NCBI GenBank assembly: GCA_017531485.1
Contig: JAFXKY010000046.1
Coordinates: 62,001 to 126,000, forward strand
DNA length: 64,000 bases
Direction: 5' to 3'
From: Eubacteriaceae bacterium
GTDB taxonomy: Bacteria > Bacillota > Clostridia > Eubacteriales > Anaerofustaceae
A program made the position numbers and the translations under genes. The notes below the pieces were generated by a model, which did no database searches, had not been told where the DNA came from, and worked only from the letters and a program-made list of their open reading frames with translations. Positions 9,913 to 19,171 of this stretch are shown here, piece by piece. Numbering within the stretch: position 1 is the first letter of the stretch; each line of letters opens with the position of its first letter.

Positions 9913-9940
9913 ATTATACCATCTTTTTTCACACTTTCAA
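9913..9940 (-). promoter_or_regulatory. Promoter for the phosphoesterase gene
   Basis: On the minus strand TTGAAA (9935-9940) and TATAAT (9913-9918) are spaced by 16 nt, immediately after the stop codon of the 9942-10499 gene. The transcript leader is very short. Confidence 0.55.
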
Positions 9941-9941
9941 G

Positions 9942-10499
9942 CTATTCTCCGTATTCTTCCAGTGCATCATACAAAGCCTCTTCGCCTTTGACCATGATTC
10001 CGCTTCTGAGAGTATCCGCCGTCTGTTCATCGAAAAGCATGACGGGAGTGTCGAAGATGCTGTATACGCTCTTTTCACCCATATCATCAAATGAATAGAC
10101 ACATACATATTCATCTCCGTCCATTTCTGCTGTTCCTATAATATAAGTCTGCGGTCCGCATGAATCGATCTTCTTTTCAAGGATTATCTTCCCGTCGTCT
10201 ATATATATCATATCCCAGCCGGCATAATATTTTTCAATATCATTTTCCTCTTTTCCGGCAAGAGAGCTGTCAAGAGGGGAGTACGTCACGCAATAAGAGT
10301 CCGAAACAGAAAAATATTTCATAAAGATGACTTCAGAACCGATAACCGCTCTTTGTGATGTCATATCTTTGCCGGCATCGGAGTACATAAGGTCGGTATA
10401 TGGCATATCCTTCAGACCTGTCCTTCCGGATGAGATAAGATATACCGATATTATAATGATTGCAATTACAAATAAGATGCTGTGAAACCTTTTTTTCAT
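9942..10499 (-). CDS. Hypothetical membrane-anchored protein
   Basis: The protein has 185 aa with one N-terminal membrane segment (after MKKRFHS, about residues 8-26) and an extracytoplasmic region of ~155 residues with no cysteines arranged as a known motif. I do not recognise the family. The start at 10499 follows GGAGGTG by 9 nt. The longer frame (ATG at 10535) has no ribosome site. It lies just downstream of the class A PBP gene and could be co-transcribed with it. Confidence 0.6.
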   Translation of the reverse strand: MKKRFHSILFVIAIIIISVYLISSGRTGLKDMPYTDLMYSDAGKDMTSQRAVIGSEVIFMKYFSVSDSYCVTYSPLDSSLAGKEENDIEKYYAGWDMIYIDDGKIILEKKIDSCGPQTYIIGTAEMDGDEYVCVYSFDDMGEKSVYSIFDTPVMLFDEQTADTLRSGIMVKGEEALYDALEEYGE

Positions 10500-10557
10500 A
10501 AAAAATACACCTCCGAAGTCATTATTGACAAACATGGGAGGTGTATATTCACATTAT

Positions 10558-12726
10558 TTATTCAAACAGGCTGTCAAACCAGCCTTCTACTGTATTCTGA
10601 ACATCCGACATGTGGATCATATCACATTCTTTCGTCGGAGCATCTTCAAGGAGATAATATTTTTCTTTCATAAACGATGGATTGCATTTTCCTTCGACAA
10701 ACAGATCTCCCGTGATTGAATCCACCATCACCTTCACTACCTGTCTGTCCGCAAAATTGGATACTTCATAATCAGGCACTGTAATACTGATGAAGCTGTC
10801 TTCGTCAAGCTCATTCACATCAAATCCCTTTGACGGAATATCTTCATTCAGAAGCGTTATGCTTGTAGTTTCTTCCGATCTTTTTTCAACGAGATATTTT
10901 GCTTTCAGGCTTCCGTCTTTAATGGAAGAAGTGATTGTGTTTTTATATATCCTTGAGCACCACGAGCTTGCAAGATTGTTGACATTAAGATAATCAACAT
11001 TTCCGATCCATACCGCCATAGAGACATTCCCCGTAGAACCGGCGAACCATACATCTTTTTCATTGTCAGTAGTTCCCGTTTTTCCCATAGTCGAATATCC
11101 CGGATCGGCTTTCATGCCCGTTCCTCTCAGAACTACACTTTCGAGGCAACTCTTTATCTGCGAAGACGTTTCCGAGGACATCACTTTTTTTGAGTCCGTT
11201 TTTTCGGGATAAATTATCACTCCCGAATCGGAAACTATGGATTCGACAAAAACTTCCTCGTAAAGCGTTCCTCCATTGGCAATTACAGCATACGCACTTG
11301 CCATTTCCCTCGGCTTTATTCCGTTTACCATTCCCCCCAGAGCAAATGCCGCATTATAATCCCCGTCATCAATAGTGCTGATGCCGAGTTTTTCAATATA
11401 ATTAACCATTTTCCCCGTATCAGCCATGAGGAAAAATCTGAGGGATGCTGCATTAAGGGAATTCACGAGGGTTTCACGCATTGTGACATACCCGTAATAT
11501 TCTCCCGCAAAGTTTCCGGGAGAGTATCCGTTTATATCAAAGCGAGTGTCGTCAACGATTGTATTTCTGTCCGCAACGCCTTTATCAATGAGATATGCCA
11601 TATAAAGCGGTTTTATTGTGCTTCCCGGCTGTCGCGGAGCATTCGCCATGTCAATATTTGAATCGGATCCAAAATACGCAAGGATATTTCCGTTGTTGAT
11701 ATCAACCGCCACAAACGCACAGTCTGCGTCACGATCTTTTCCTTCAAGCTCGTTTTTCATGGAAGACAGTGCATTTTTCTGCATCTCATAGTTCATTGTG
11801 ACGTTAATTGTAAGATTTTCATTCATGATAAGCCTTTCGGCTTCATTCAGCGCATCCTCTTCGGAATAATTCATCTTGTCTTCATAATGGTCTGAGATGG
11901 TTCTGATACACTGTTCATATACTCTGTTCAGATATGATTCACATCCCCATTCACACACTCCGTAAGCGAATGTACTGTCATTATCCGGCGTTATTTTTAT
12001 TTTCTGACTCTTTGCCTTATCACGTTCCTCCTCGCTGATATAGCCTTCCTGAGCCATTATATCAAGGACCTTGTCCTTTCTTTGCATGGCATATTCATAA
12101 CCTTCGTCATAAAGCGGACAGTACGCCGACGGAGCCTGGATGATCCCTGCAAGCATTGCACATTCCGAAAGGGTCAGATCCATAGGTTCGCGGTTGAAAT
12201 AAGCCATGCTCGCTTCATAAACACCGTATGCCCCTGCTCCAAAATATATTTCGTTGAGATAAATACAGAGTATCTCATCTTTTTCCATCTCTATTTCCAT
12301 CTTGACAGCTGTGAGCGCTTCTTTTATTTTTCTGATATATGATTTCTTAGTCGAAAAGAACAGATTTTTCGCTACCTGCTGAGTGATGGTACTTCCGCCT
12401 TCGATGATTTCTCCGGCTTTGAAGTTGTTATAAAACGCCCTTGCAATACCTATCGGATCGACGCCAAAGTGTTTATAAAATCTTTTGTCTTCGAGCGCCA
12501 CGACGGCATATTTAAGCTTGTCCGGTATCTCGTCTGCGGAAATATAAGTCGCGTCTCTGGAAGTGATCTCTCCGAGTTTATACCCATCGGAAGAAATTAT
12601 GACGGACTTTGACGTCGGAGTGTATGTATAGCCGCCTATTGAAGGAAGAGTACTCATTATATACATAAGAAATATCACTCCGACACAGAACAACATAAGA
12701 AATGTCTTCTTTATAAATTTTTTCAC
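10558..12726 (-). CDS. Class A penicillin-binding protein (transglycosylase/transpeptidase)
   Basis: The protein has 722 aa, starting at GTG with GAGGCG upstream. One N-terminal membrane anchor is followed by the GT51 glycosyltransferase domain (EDKRFYKHFGVD and EGGSTITQQVAKN motifs near residues 85-125) and a transpeptidase domain with the SXXK motif in QPGSTIKPL, the SXN motif in NSLNAAS and the KTG motif in MGKTGTTD. It polymerises and cross-links peptidoglycan outside the membrane. A short C-terminal extension of about 100 residues follows. Monocistronic or leading the 9942-10499 gene. Confidence 0.95.
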   Translation of the reverse strand: MKKFIKKTFLMLFCVGVIFLMYIMSTLPSIGGYTYTPTSKSVIISSDGYKLGEITSRDATYISADEIPDKLKYAVVALEDKRFYKHFGVDPIGIARAFYNNFKAGEIIEGGSTITQQVAKNLFFSTKKSYIRKIKEALTAVKMEIEMEKDEILCIYLNEIYFGAGAYGVYEASMAYFNREPMDLTLSECAMLAGIIQAPSAYCPLYDEGYEYAMQRKDKVLDIMAQEGYISEEERDKAKSQKIKITPDNDSTFAYGVCEWGCESYLNRVYEQCIRTISDHYEDKMNYSEEDALNEAERLIMNENLTINVTMNYEMQKNALSSMKNELEGKDRDADCAFVAVDINNGNILAYFGSDSNIDMANAPRQPGSTIKPLYMAYLIDKGVADRNTIVDDTRFDINGYSPGNFAGEYYGYVTMRETLVNSLNAASLRFFLMADTGKMVNYIEKLGISTIDDGDYNAAFALGGMVNGIKPREMASAYAVIANGGTLYEEVFVESIVSDSGVIIYPEKTDSKKVMSSETSSQIKSCLESVVLRGTGMKADPGYSTMGKTGTTDNEKDVWFAGSTGNVSMAVWIGNVDYLNVNNLASSWCSRIYKNTITSSIKDGSLKAKYLVEKRSEETTSITLLNEDIPSKGFDVNELDEDSFISITVPDYEVSNFADRQVVKVMVDSITGDLFVEGKCNPSFMKEKYYLLEDAPTKECDMIHMSDVQNTVEGWFDSLFE

Positions 12727-12825
12727 TTTATCGCCTCACTTTTCTTTTTCGTCAAATTCTGTAATCATATTTCGTTATACTTTTTTTATCCTCACGGAAA
12801 ATATAACTTTATTATAGAGGTTGCA

Positions 12826-13605
12826 ATGAAGAAATTTGTCACTTTGAATCTTATTTTAATTCTTTTTTTAACTCCAATCAAGAGTTTTGCCAAAGAATCT
12901 CTCACTCCGATCATGGGAGAAGGGGAAGTGAGTTATGAAGCCATGTATCTTTATCTGATATCAAACAATAAAGAAAAGGGATTAAATCCCATTGACGAGG
13001 ATTACGCAAGAGAATTCGTCATCACAACCGTAAAAGAAGCCAATGCGGAAGGTGTCCGGTATGACGTGGCATTTGCCCTCATGATGCACGAAACGGGCTT
13101 TTTAAACTTCGGAGGGGATGTTCTTCCCGTACAGAACAATTTCGGCGGTCTCGGAGCTACGGGCGGCGGAGCAAAAGGGGCTGAGTTTGAAGATATGCAG
13201 ACGGGCATAAGGGGAGTGGTACAACATCTCAAATGCTATGCGAGCGACGAGGAGCTCGTAAATGATGTGGTCGATACTCGTTTTGCGGACTACCTCCGAA
13301 AGAAAGCCGTATACGTCGAATGGCTCGGTAAGGCAGACAACCCCAATGGGTATGGCTGGGCGGTTCCCGGAAAAGGGTACGGCAGCAGGATCATTTCCAT
13401 AATTGAAAAGATGAAGACCCTCGATACTTCATCCGTGGAAAAGATAATAATTGACGAAACCGAAAACTCCGGAGCAAACAAATTATCACTGAGCGGAATA
13501 TTATCCGGCATGGAAGGGGAGAATCTGAACAGGCTTACGGTAGCTGTGCTGATGATCATATTTGCTTTTATGATGAAAAAATATGTCTCTGTAACGAAAA
13601 AATAG
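12826..13605 (+). CDS. Secreted/anchored glucosaminidase-family cell wall hydrolase
   Basis: The protein has 259 aa with an N-terminal signal segment (residues 1-22). A glucosaminidase-like (PF01832-type) domain shows HETGFLNFGG with the catalytic-type glutamate, NNFGGLGATG, and GIRGVVQHLKCYA. A hydrophobic C-terminal segment (about 236-253) is followed by KK, so it may be retained in the membrane. It probably cleaves the glycan strand of peptidoglycan. It is divergent from the PBP gene, an arrangement that suggests related wall functions. Confidence 0.8.
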   Translation: MKKFVTLNLILILFLTPIKSFAKESLTPIMGEGEVSYEAMYLYLISNNKEKGLNPIDEDYAREFVITTVKEANAEGVRYDVAFALMMHETGFLNFGGDVLPVQNNFGGLGATGGGAKGAEFEDMQTGIRGVVQHLKCYASDEELVNDVVDTRFADYLRKKAVYVEWLGKADNPNGYGWAVPGKGYGSRIISIIEKMKTLDTSSVEKIIIDETENSGANKLSLSGILSGMEGENLNRLTVAVLMIIFAFMMKKYVSVTKK

Positions 13606-13670
13606 CCTCCGCTGTTGAATTATTTTATCTGTAATATTATAATAAAATAAAAAATACTACGGAGAATACA

Positions 13671-14489
13671 ATGAATATTTACGAAAAATGTGTTCAGTCA
13701 GCAGAATACATCAAAACACTCGCCGATGCAAACGGCGCCATCGGTCTTATTCTCGGATCAGGCCTCGGTCCTGTCGGAGATCTTCTTACAGACAAAACAG
13801 TAATTCCTTATGGCGATATTCCCAATTTCCCCGTTCCGAAAGTTGAAGGACATGCAGGCGAACTTATCATAGGAAATCTCGAAGGAGTAAAAGTGATCTG
13901 CATGAAAGGCAGATTCCACTTTTATGAAGGATATTCCATGCAGACGGTTTCCATGCCCGTAAGAGTAATGAAACTTCTCGGAATCAGAGCACTTATCGTT
14001 ACAAACGCTGCAGGCGGAGTAAACAGGGATTTTTCTTCAGGAAACCTCATGCTCATTGATGACATCATCAACTTCATGGGAGATAATCCGCTTGTTGGTG
14101 AAAACGTAGCTGAGTTCGGCACCCGCTTCCCGGACATGACAAATGCTCTTTCTCCGGAACTCAAAGATCTTGCAAGAAAATGCGCAAAAGATCTCGGAAT
14201 CGACCTCAGGGAAGGCGTTTATATGGCATTCCGCGGACCGAACTATGAAACGCCCGCAGAAGTGCGATTCGCAAAATTTGCAGGTGCTGACGCAGTAGGA
14301 ATGAGCACAGTTCCTGAAATCATGGTAGCCCGCCACGCAAGTATCCCCACAATCGGTATCTCCTGCATCACAAATATGGCAGCAGGCATCACAGGCGCAG
14401 AACTTTCTCACGAAGAAGTTGCTGAGACCGCAAACAGGGTCTTCAATGAATTCAAGAGCCTCGTTATCGAGCTTGTAAAAAATATTTAA
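13671..14489 (+). CDS. punA: Purine nucleoside phosphorylase, class I trimeric type
   Basis: The protein has 272 aa. Motifs of the PNP/MTAP family are in order: LILGSGLG (phosphate loop), GHAGEL, RFHFYEGY, NAAGGVN, FRGPNYETPAE, GMSTVPE and TNMAAG. It splits inosine and guanosine with phosphate to free base plus ribose-1-phosphate. It fits with xpt and the nucleoside ABC importer nearby as purine salvage. GGAG precedes the start by 8 nt. It is followed after 3 nt by a small HEAT-like gene. Confidence 0.93.
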   Translation: MNIYEKCVQSAEYIKTLADANGAIGLILGSGLGPVGDLLTDKTVIPYGDIPNFPVPKVEGHAGELIIGNLEGVKVICMKGRFHFYEGYSMQTVSMPVRVMKLLGIRALIVTNAAGGVNRDFSSGNLMLIDDIINFMGDNPLVGENVAEFGTRFPDMTNALSPELKDLARKCAKDLGIDLREGVYMAFRGPNYETPAEVRFAKFAGADAVGMSTVPEIMVARHASIPTIGISCITNMAAGITGAELSHEEVAETANRVFNEFKSLVIELVKNI

Positions 14490-14492
14490 CTT

Positions 14493-14837
14493 GTGATTAA
14501 TGATTTAAGAGAACAGTATGTATCACTATGTCTGAAACTGAGCCTGATGGAAGATTATTCATCCAAAGCAAAAGTGCGACAACACAACAGGGCAATGGAC
14601 AGAATAATTGAATTAATAAATCAAATAGAGCTATCAGGTTCTTATGAAGCTCTGTATGACCTTCTCACTCATAGCGACGACAGAGTCAGGCTTTCTGTCG
14701 CATCGTTTTATGTAGAATCAGGGAAATATACCGATCGATCAGTGGGTGTTCTCAAAGATATAATGAACAAGTCTTCAGAGAAGACACTTCAGTTTTCCGC
14801 AAAGATGACATTAAAAATGAACAACTATCTGAAATAA
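14493..14837 (+). CDS. Small HEAT-like (DUF2019-type) protein
   Basis: The protein has 114 aa, starting at a GTG 3 nt after the phosphorylase stop. It is all-helical, with a pattern like a HEAT-repeat pair (SDDRVRLSVASFYVESG, then SSEKTLQFSAKMTL) that resembles the DUF2019 family. The function is unknown. The tight coupling suggests co-translation with punA. No signal or membrane segment. Confidence 0.65.
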   Translation: MINDLREQYVSLCLKLSLMEDYSSKAKVRQHNRAMDRIIELINQIELSGSYEALYDLLTHSDDRVRLSVASFYVESGKYTDRSVGVLKDIMNKSSEKTLQFSAKMTLKMNNYLK

Positions 14838-14841
14838 AATA

Positions 14842-14876
14842 ATGACCACTTCCGTTATGAAGTGGTCATATTTATT
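14842..14876. terminator. Intrinsic terminator between convergent genes
   Basis: An 11-bp stem (ATGACCACTTC / GAAGTGGTCAT, 14842-14852 with 14859-14869) with a T-rich tail ends the punA transcript. It can serve glnS as well. Confidence 0.8.
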
Positions 14877-14877
14877 A

Positions 14878-16530
14878 TTACTGTACCGGTTTATAGCTGC
14901 TCTTGAGTGTAACCGTTCTGTTGAAGACATATTTTTCATCTGTTGTGTGTTTTGTGTCAACAACATAGAATCCCTGTCTTACAAACTGGAAACGGTCGCC
15001 TTTTGCAGCGCCTTTGAGGGATGTTTCGGCATAACCCGTAACAACGTGCATTGAATCCTTGTTGATTCTGTCAAGAATTTCGCCTTCGCCTTCTTCGAGA
15101 AGATCGTCGTAATTCCTGATCTCAACGGGGATATTTTCCTGTGCTGATACCCAGTGGATAGTTCCTTTGACTTTTCTGCCTGTGAATCCGCTGCCTGATT
15201 TTGTTTCGGGATCGTATGTTGCGTAAACAGTTGTGATGTTGCCGTCTTCGTCTTTGTCGAAACCTGTGCATGTCACAAAGTATGCGCCCATGAGTCTTAC
15301 TTCATTGCCCGGATACATTCTGTGGTATTTCTTCGGCGGGATTTCCATGAAGTCTTCTCTTTCGATGTAGAGTTCTCTTGAGAAGGGAACTTTTCTAGTT
15401 GCGCTGTTTTCGTCGCTCATATCAAGGGGAACATCGAGGTATTCGATTTCGTTTTCGGGGTAGTTTGTGATAACGACTTTGACCGGATCTGTAACTACCA
15501 TGATTCTTGCAGATGTCTTCATAAGATCATCTCTTACGAAATATTCGAACTGACCTTTGTCGATTACTGAGTTTGCCTTTGCAACGCCTGTCTGCTTGAT
15601 GAATTCTTTGATCGCTTCAGGTGTAACACCTCTTCTGCGGAGACCGCCGAGTGTGTAAAGTCTCGGGTCGTCCCATCCGTCAACGATATTTTCTTCAACG
15701 AGGAGCTTGATGTAACGTTTGCTTGTGAGAACGTTTGTAAGTGCAAGACGCGCGAATTCGATCTGACGCGGGCGGTTATTCTTATATTCATCAAGATTGT
15801 CAAGAACCCAGTCATAAAGCGGTCTGTGGTCTTCATATTCGCCTGAACAGAGTGAGTGAGTGATGTTTTCGATAGCGTCTTCGATGGGGTGAGCGAAGTC
15901 ATACATCGGGTAGATGCACCATTTGTCACCGATGTTGTGGTGAGCTGTGTGGAGAATGCGGTACATAACCGGGTCTCTCATGTTCATATTCGGGCTTTGC
16001 ATGTCGATCTTTGCACGAAGAACCTTTGCGCCGTTGGGGAATTCTCCGTCTTTCATTCTTGTGAAGAGATCGAGGTTTTCTTCCGGTGTTCTGTTTCTGT
16101 ACGGGCTGTCGATGCCGGGTTTTGTAAGTGAACCGCGGTTTTCTTTGATCTCGTCAGGTGTCTGATCATCTACATAAGCAAGACCCTTGTTGATGAGTTC
16201 GATAGCGCAGTCGTACATCTTTTCGAAGTAATGTGAAGCAAAGAAGAGAGCATCCCATTCGAATCCGAGCCATTTGATGTCGTTCATGATGGATTCTGTG
16301 AATTCTGTGTCTTCCTTGACGGGGTTTGTATCGTCAAAACGGAGATTTGTGATACCGTTGTATTTTTCTTTTACCGCAAAGTTGATCCAGAGTGCCTTTG
16401 CGTGACCGATATGGAGATATCCGTTCGGTTCCGGCGGGAAACGTGTCATGATCTTGTCCGCATCGTATACGCCGTTTTCTATGTCTTTATCAATTTCGTT
16501 AAAAATAAAGTTGCTTGTGTTTTCGCTCAT
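14878..16530 (-). CDS. glnS: Glutaminyl-tRNA synthetase
   Basis: The protein has 550 aa. It has the class I signature [12 protein letters not shown], a KMSKS-equivalent region around LMKTSARIM, the GlnRS-specific block [19 protein letters not shown], and the C-terminal anticodon-binding beta barrels ([13 protein letters not shown] onward). It charges tRNA-Gln directly. Most Firmicutes use the GatCAB amidotransferase route instead, so direct charging is less usual here. The 190-nt upstream region holds no T-box motif that I can find. Confidence 0.96.
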   Translation of the reverse strand: MSENTSNFIFNEIDKDIENGVYDADKIMTRFPPEPNGYLHIGHAKALWINFAVKEKYNGITNLRFDDTNPVKEDTEFTESIMNDIKWLGFEWDALFFASHYFEKMYDCAIELINKGLAYVDDQTPDEIKENRGSLTKPGIDSPYRNRTPEENLDLFTRMKDGEFPNGAKVLRAKIDMQSPNMNMRDPVMYRILHTAHHNIGDKWCIYPMYDFAHPIEDAIENITHSLCSGEYEDHRPLYDWVLDNLDEYKNNRPRQIEFARLALTNVLTSKRYIKLLVEENIVDGWDDPRLYTLGGLRRRGVTPEAIKEFIKQTGVAKANSVIDKGQFEYFVRDDLMKTSARIMVVTDPVKVVITNYPENEIEYLDVPLDMSDENSATRKVPFSRELYIEREDFMEIPPKKYHRMYPGNEVRLMGAYFVTCTGFDKDEDGNITTVYATYDPETKSGSGFTGRKVKGTIHWVSAQENIPVEIRNYDDLLEEGEGEILDRINKDSMHVVTGYAETSLKGAAKGDRFQFVRQGFYVVDTKHTTDEKYVFNRTVTLKSSYKPVQ

Positions 16531-16720
16531 ATTATCCTCTCAATTTATTTTTTATGTTTGCTTTTAATTAAAATCGCTGTCGTGACTTGGCACAATATCT
16601 TGAGTAAATAATACGGCAACGTTCTTTTTCTGATAATAATTCCATAAAATTGCCTTTTTTATATAAAATATTGTACAGTTCAATATAACACACAATTCCG
16701 CTTTCGTCAAGTGTCGAAAA

Positions 16721-17434
16721 TCATTTAAGCGGCGATGTGGATATTTTCTTGGATCGTCTTGGATATTTGTCGGGAGTAGGAGAGTGTTTCTCTCCGATAA
16801 TGATGCTGCGGACAGAATCCGACGGCTTTAAAATAAATTCATTTACCTGCCAGTCGCCGACGCCGAGGATTTTTCCTGCTTCCCCTGCATCAATGATCTC
16901 TTCTTCAAATTCCCTGCCTTTCATGGCGATAAACTTTCCGCCGACTTTCACAAACGGAATACAGTACTCGCTCAGAACAGAAAGTTTCGCAACCGCTCTT
17001 GATATGGCAACGTCGAAAGATTCCCTGTAACCGTTTTTAAGTCCGAGTTCCTCAGCTCTTGCGTGAGTAAAATCGGCTTTATCAAGACCGAGTTTATCAC
17101 AGGTACGTTTCAGAAACTCAATTCTCTTATTCAGCGAGTCAAGGAACAATATCTCAACGTCCGGACGAGCAATCTTTATTACCATCCCCGGAAATCCCGC
17201 ACCGGTCCCGATATCTATAACTCTCGCATTTTCAGGCAGATATTTAACTACGCTCAGGCAGTCTATAAGATGCAGACTGATAAAATCTTTTTCATCGGTT
17301 ATGGCTGTAAGGTTCTGAATTTTATTTTCCGCAAGAACCTCCTGCATAAACTCAAGAAGCTTGTCGCGAACTTCATCAGTAACTTCTATACCGTTAATCC
17401 CGGCGCAATCGTTAAAATATTCTTTCAGACTCAT
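16721..17434 (-). CDS. rsmG: RsmG, 16S rRNA m7G527 methyltransferase
   Basis: The protein has 237 aa. The SAM-binding motif VIDIGTGAGFPG, the following D-rich strands (FLDSLNKRIEFL) and AISRAVAKL are diagnostic of RsmG/GidB. It methylates G527 in 16S rRNA, and loss of it gives low-level streptomycin resistance in other bacteria. The start at 17434 has GAGG upstream and overlaps the stop of the hydrolase gene by 4 nt (ATGA), so the two are translationally coupled. Confidence 0.95.
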   Translation of the reverse strand: MSLKEYFNDCAGINGIEVTDEVRDKLLEFMQEVLAENKIQNLTAITDEKDFISLHLIDCLSVVKYLPENARVIDIGTGAGFPGMVIKIARPDVEILFLDSLNKRIEFLKRTCDKLGLDKADFTHARAEELGLKNGYRESFDVAISRAVAKLSVLSEYCIPFVKVGGKFIAMKGREFEEEIIDAGEAGKILGVGDWQVNEFILKPSDSVRSIIIGEKHSPTPDKYPRRSKKISTSPLK

Positions 17435-18090
17435 AAACAAACTACCTCGCAGAGGCCGTCAAGAAGTTCGTGAAGAAGATCTATCTTTTCTTTTACCACA
17501 TCCATTGCGCCTTCCTGAGTTCCGTAATGAATAGGAACTGCGTATTTCGCGTTTGTCATTACTGCAGCCCTTGCGACGTCAGCCATTGTGGGCATTGTGA
17601 AATATCCGTCAATAGGAAGGAATACTGCATCGCATTCGATATCTTCCATTTCGGGAATAAGTTCCGTGTCGGAAGTATAATAAAGGCTTATTCCGTCAAA
17701 TTCGATGACATATCCGACCCATTTCTTTTCAAGCGGATGGAACTGTGTGTTTTTGATGTTGTATGCATTGACTGCATACACTTTGCAGAACTCACAATTC
17801 AGTACGTCATCCGGATATACACACGCGATAGGATTTTTCGGGAAAATATCAAGAGCATCTTCCATAGAGAAGGGAAGGATGAAGGTGGTCTTTTCCGTCA
17901 TTACCTTTTTGATATCCTCCGGCGAGAAATGATCGAAATGATCGTGTGTAAGGAGAATAAGGTCAGCATCGTTATATTCACCGTCAACTTTGAACGGATC
18001 TGTGTATACGACCTTGCCGTTTATATCAATTCTCATGCATCCCTGAGAAAACCATTTTACATTGTTCAAAAGAAATTCTTTTACGTTCAT
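17431..18090 (-). CDS. UPF0173-type MBL-fold metal-dependent hydrolase
   Basis: The protein has 219 aa. The metallo-beta-lactamase metal site THDHFDHFSPED is near residue 50, with later ligands in YTSDTELIP and VPIHYG. It is related to UlaG/UPF0173 proteins. The substrate is unknown. The start at 18090 is favoured because AAAGGAG lies within the longer frame that begins at 18111. It is coupled to rsmG by ATGA overlap. Confidence 0.85.
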   Translation of the reverse strand: MNVKEFLLNNVKWFSQGCMRIDINGKVVYTDPFKVDGEYNDADLILLTHDHFDHFSPEDIKKVMTEKTTFILPFSMEDALDIFPKNPIACVYPDDVLNCEFCKVYAVNAYNIKNTQFHPLEKKWVGYVIEFDGISLYYTSDTELIPEMEDIECDAVFLPIDGYFTMPTMADVARAAVMTNAKYAVPIHYGTQEGAMDVVKEKIDLLHELLDGLCEVVCL

Positions 18091-18162
18091 CACAAAATCT
18101 CCTTTATTCATTTTCGTTAATTATAGCATATATACGCTGTTTACTCAATTATTATTTCCAAT

Positions 18163-18189
18163 AAAAAAAGGGAATCCTGAGATTCCCTT
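18163..18189 (-). terminator. Intrinsic terminator of the nucleoside ABC operon
   Basis: A 9-bp stem (AAGGGAATC / GATTCCCTT, 18168-18176 with 18181-18189), loop CTGA and a T7 run on the minus strand. Confidence 0.85.
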
Positions 18190-18199
18190 GAAAACATAT

Positions 18200-19171
18200 T
18201 CATCGTTCTTCTCGGTAATAGTTCGTGCCGCATGACGCAGGCTGATCCGAACCGCCTGAACGCATTGATGAAACAATAAGTACTCCTGCAGTAATTACAA
18301 ACGGAAGCATTACATAAATCGCGTTCGGTATCTTTGAAAGGAATGACAAAAACGCAAATTCGCTTGCAAAGTCGTTTGCCCTTACCTGGAAAACTGTAAA
18401 TGCACCGAAGATAAGTGAACCGAAGATCGCTTTTGCACTTGACCATGAAGCGAAAATAACGAGTGCAACGGAGATCCATCCCTGACCATTGACGCATCCA
18501 TTGTTCCAGATACCGTTACCGTTGATAAGAGAGATATACGCTCCGCCCATTCCGCAGATAGCGCCGCCGATGAGCGTATGAACGTATTTTGTAATGTCTA
18601 CGTTGATACCCATCGCATCCGCAGCCGCAGGATTTTCGCCGACAGCTTTGAGCTTCATTCCCGGACGGGTAAATCTCATGTATGCCCACACTATGAGAGC
18701 AATTACGATTGCGAGATATACAAGGATGTTGTGTGAGAAAAGAATCTTTCCGATAAACGGAATTTCTCCGAGAACAGGGATCGGTTTTTCACTCAGAAGC
18801 TCCGTCATTTTCTGAGAAAGCTTCGGTGAACCACCTTCAATAAGCATTTCACCAAAGAATGATGCAAAGCCCGTACCGAACGTCGTAAGCGCAAGACCTG
18901 TAACGTTCTGATTAGCTTTTAATGTGATGACAAGGAACGAATAGATCAGCGCTCCCAGCATACCGAATAAAGCAGCAGATATCATTGCGAGGAAAAGATT
19001 GTCTGTTTTATAAGCAATGAAGAATCCGCCGAAGGCTCCCATATACATAAGACCTTCAACACCGAGGTTCATGTTACCTGATTTCTGAGTAACGATCTCA
19101 CCGGTTGTACCGAAAAGGAGGGGAGTGCCTGCCTTAATGGCAGCAAACATAAAGTTAACTATTGTATTCAT
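18200..19171 (-). CDS. Nucleoside ABC transporter permease (second membrane subunit)
   Basis: The protein has 323 aa with about nine membrane segments. The motif GTTGEIVTQKSGNMNLGVEGLM near the N-terminus and GENPAAADAMGINV in the large cytoplasmic loop are characteristic of BPD_transp_2 permeases of the BMP-type nucleoside importers (YufQ/NupQ-like). It overlaps the preceding permease by 4 nt (ATGA). Terminal gene of the operon. Confidence 0.92.
   Translation of the reverse strand: MNTIVNFMFAAIKAGTPLLFGTTGEIVTQKSGNMNLGVEGLMYMGAFGGFFIAYKTDNLFLAMISAALFGMLGALIYSFLVITLKANQNVTGLALTTFGTGFASFFGEMLIEGGSPKLSQKMTELLSEKPIPVLGEIPFIGKILFSHNILVYLAIVIALIVWAYMRFTRPGMKLKAVGENPAAADAMGINVDITKYVHTLIGGAICGMGGAYISLINGNGIWNNGCVNGQGWISVALVIFASWSSAKAIFGSLIFGAFTVFQVRANDFASEFAFLSFLSKIPNAIYVMLPFVITAGVLIVSSMRSGGSDQPASCGTNYYREER

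Noticed and set aside
16531-16720. T-box leader or small gene before glnS
   Set aside because: No T-box core is visible. A 25-codon frame (16568-16645, minus) with a weak ribosome site exists, but nothing else supports it.
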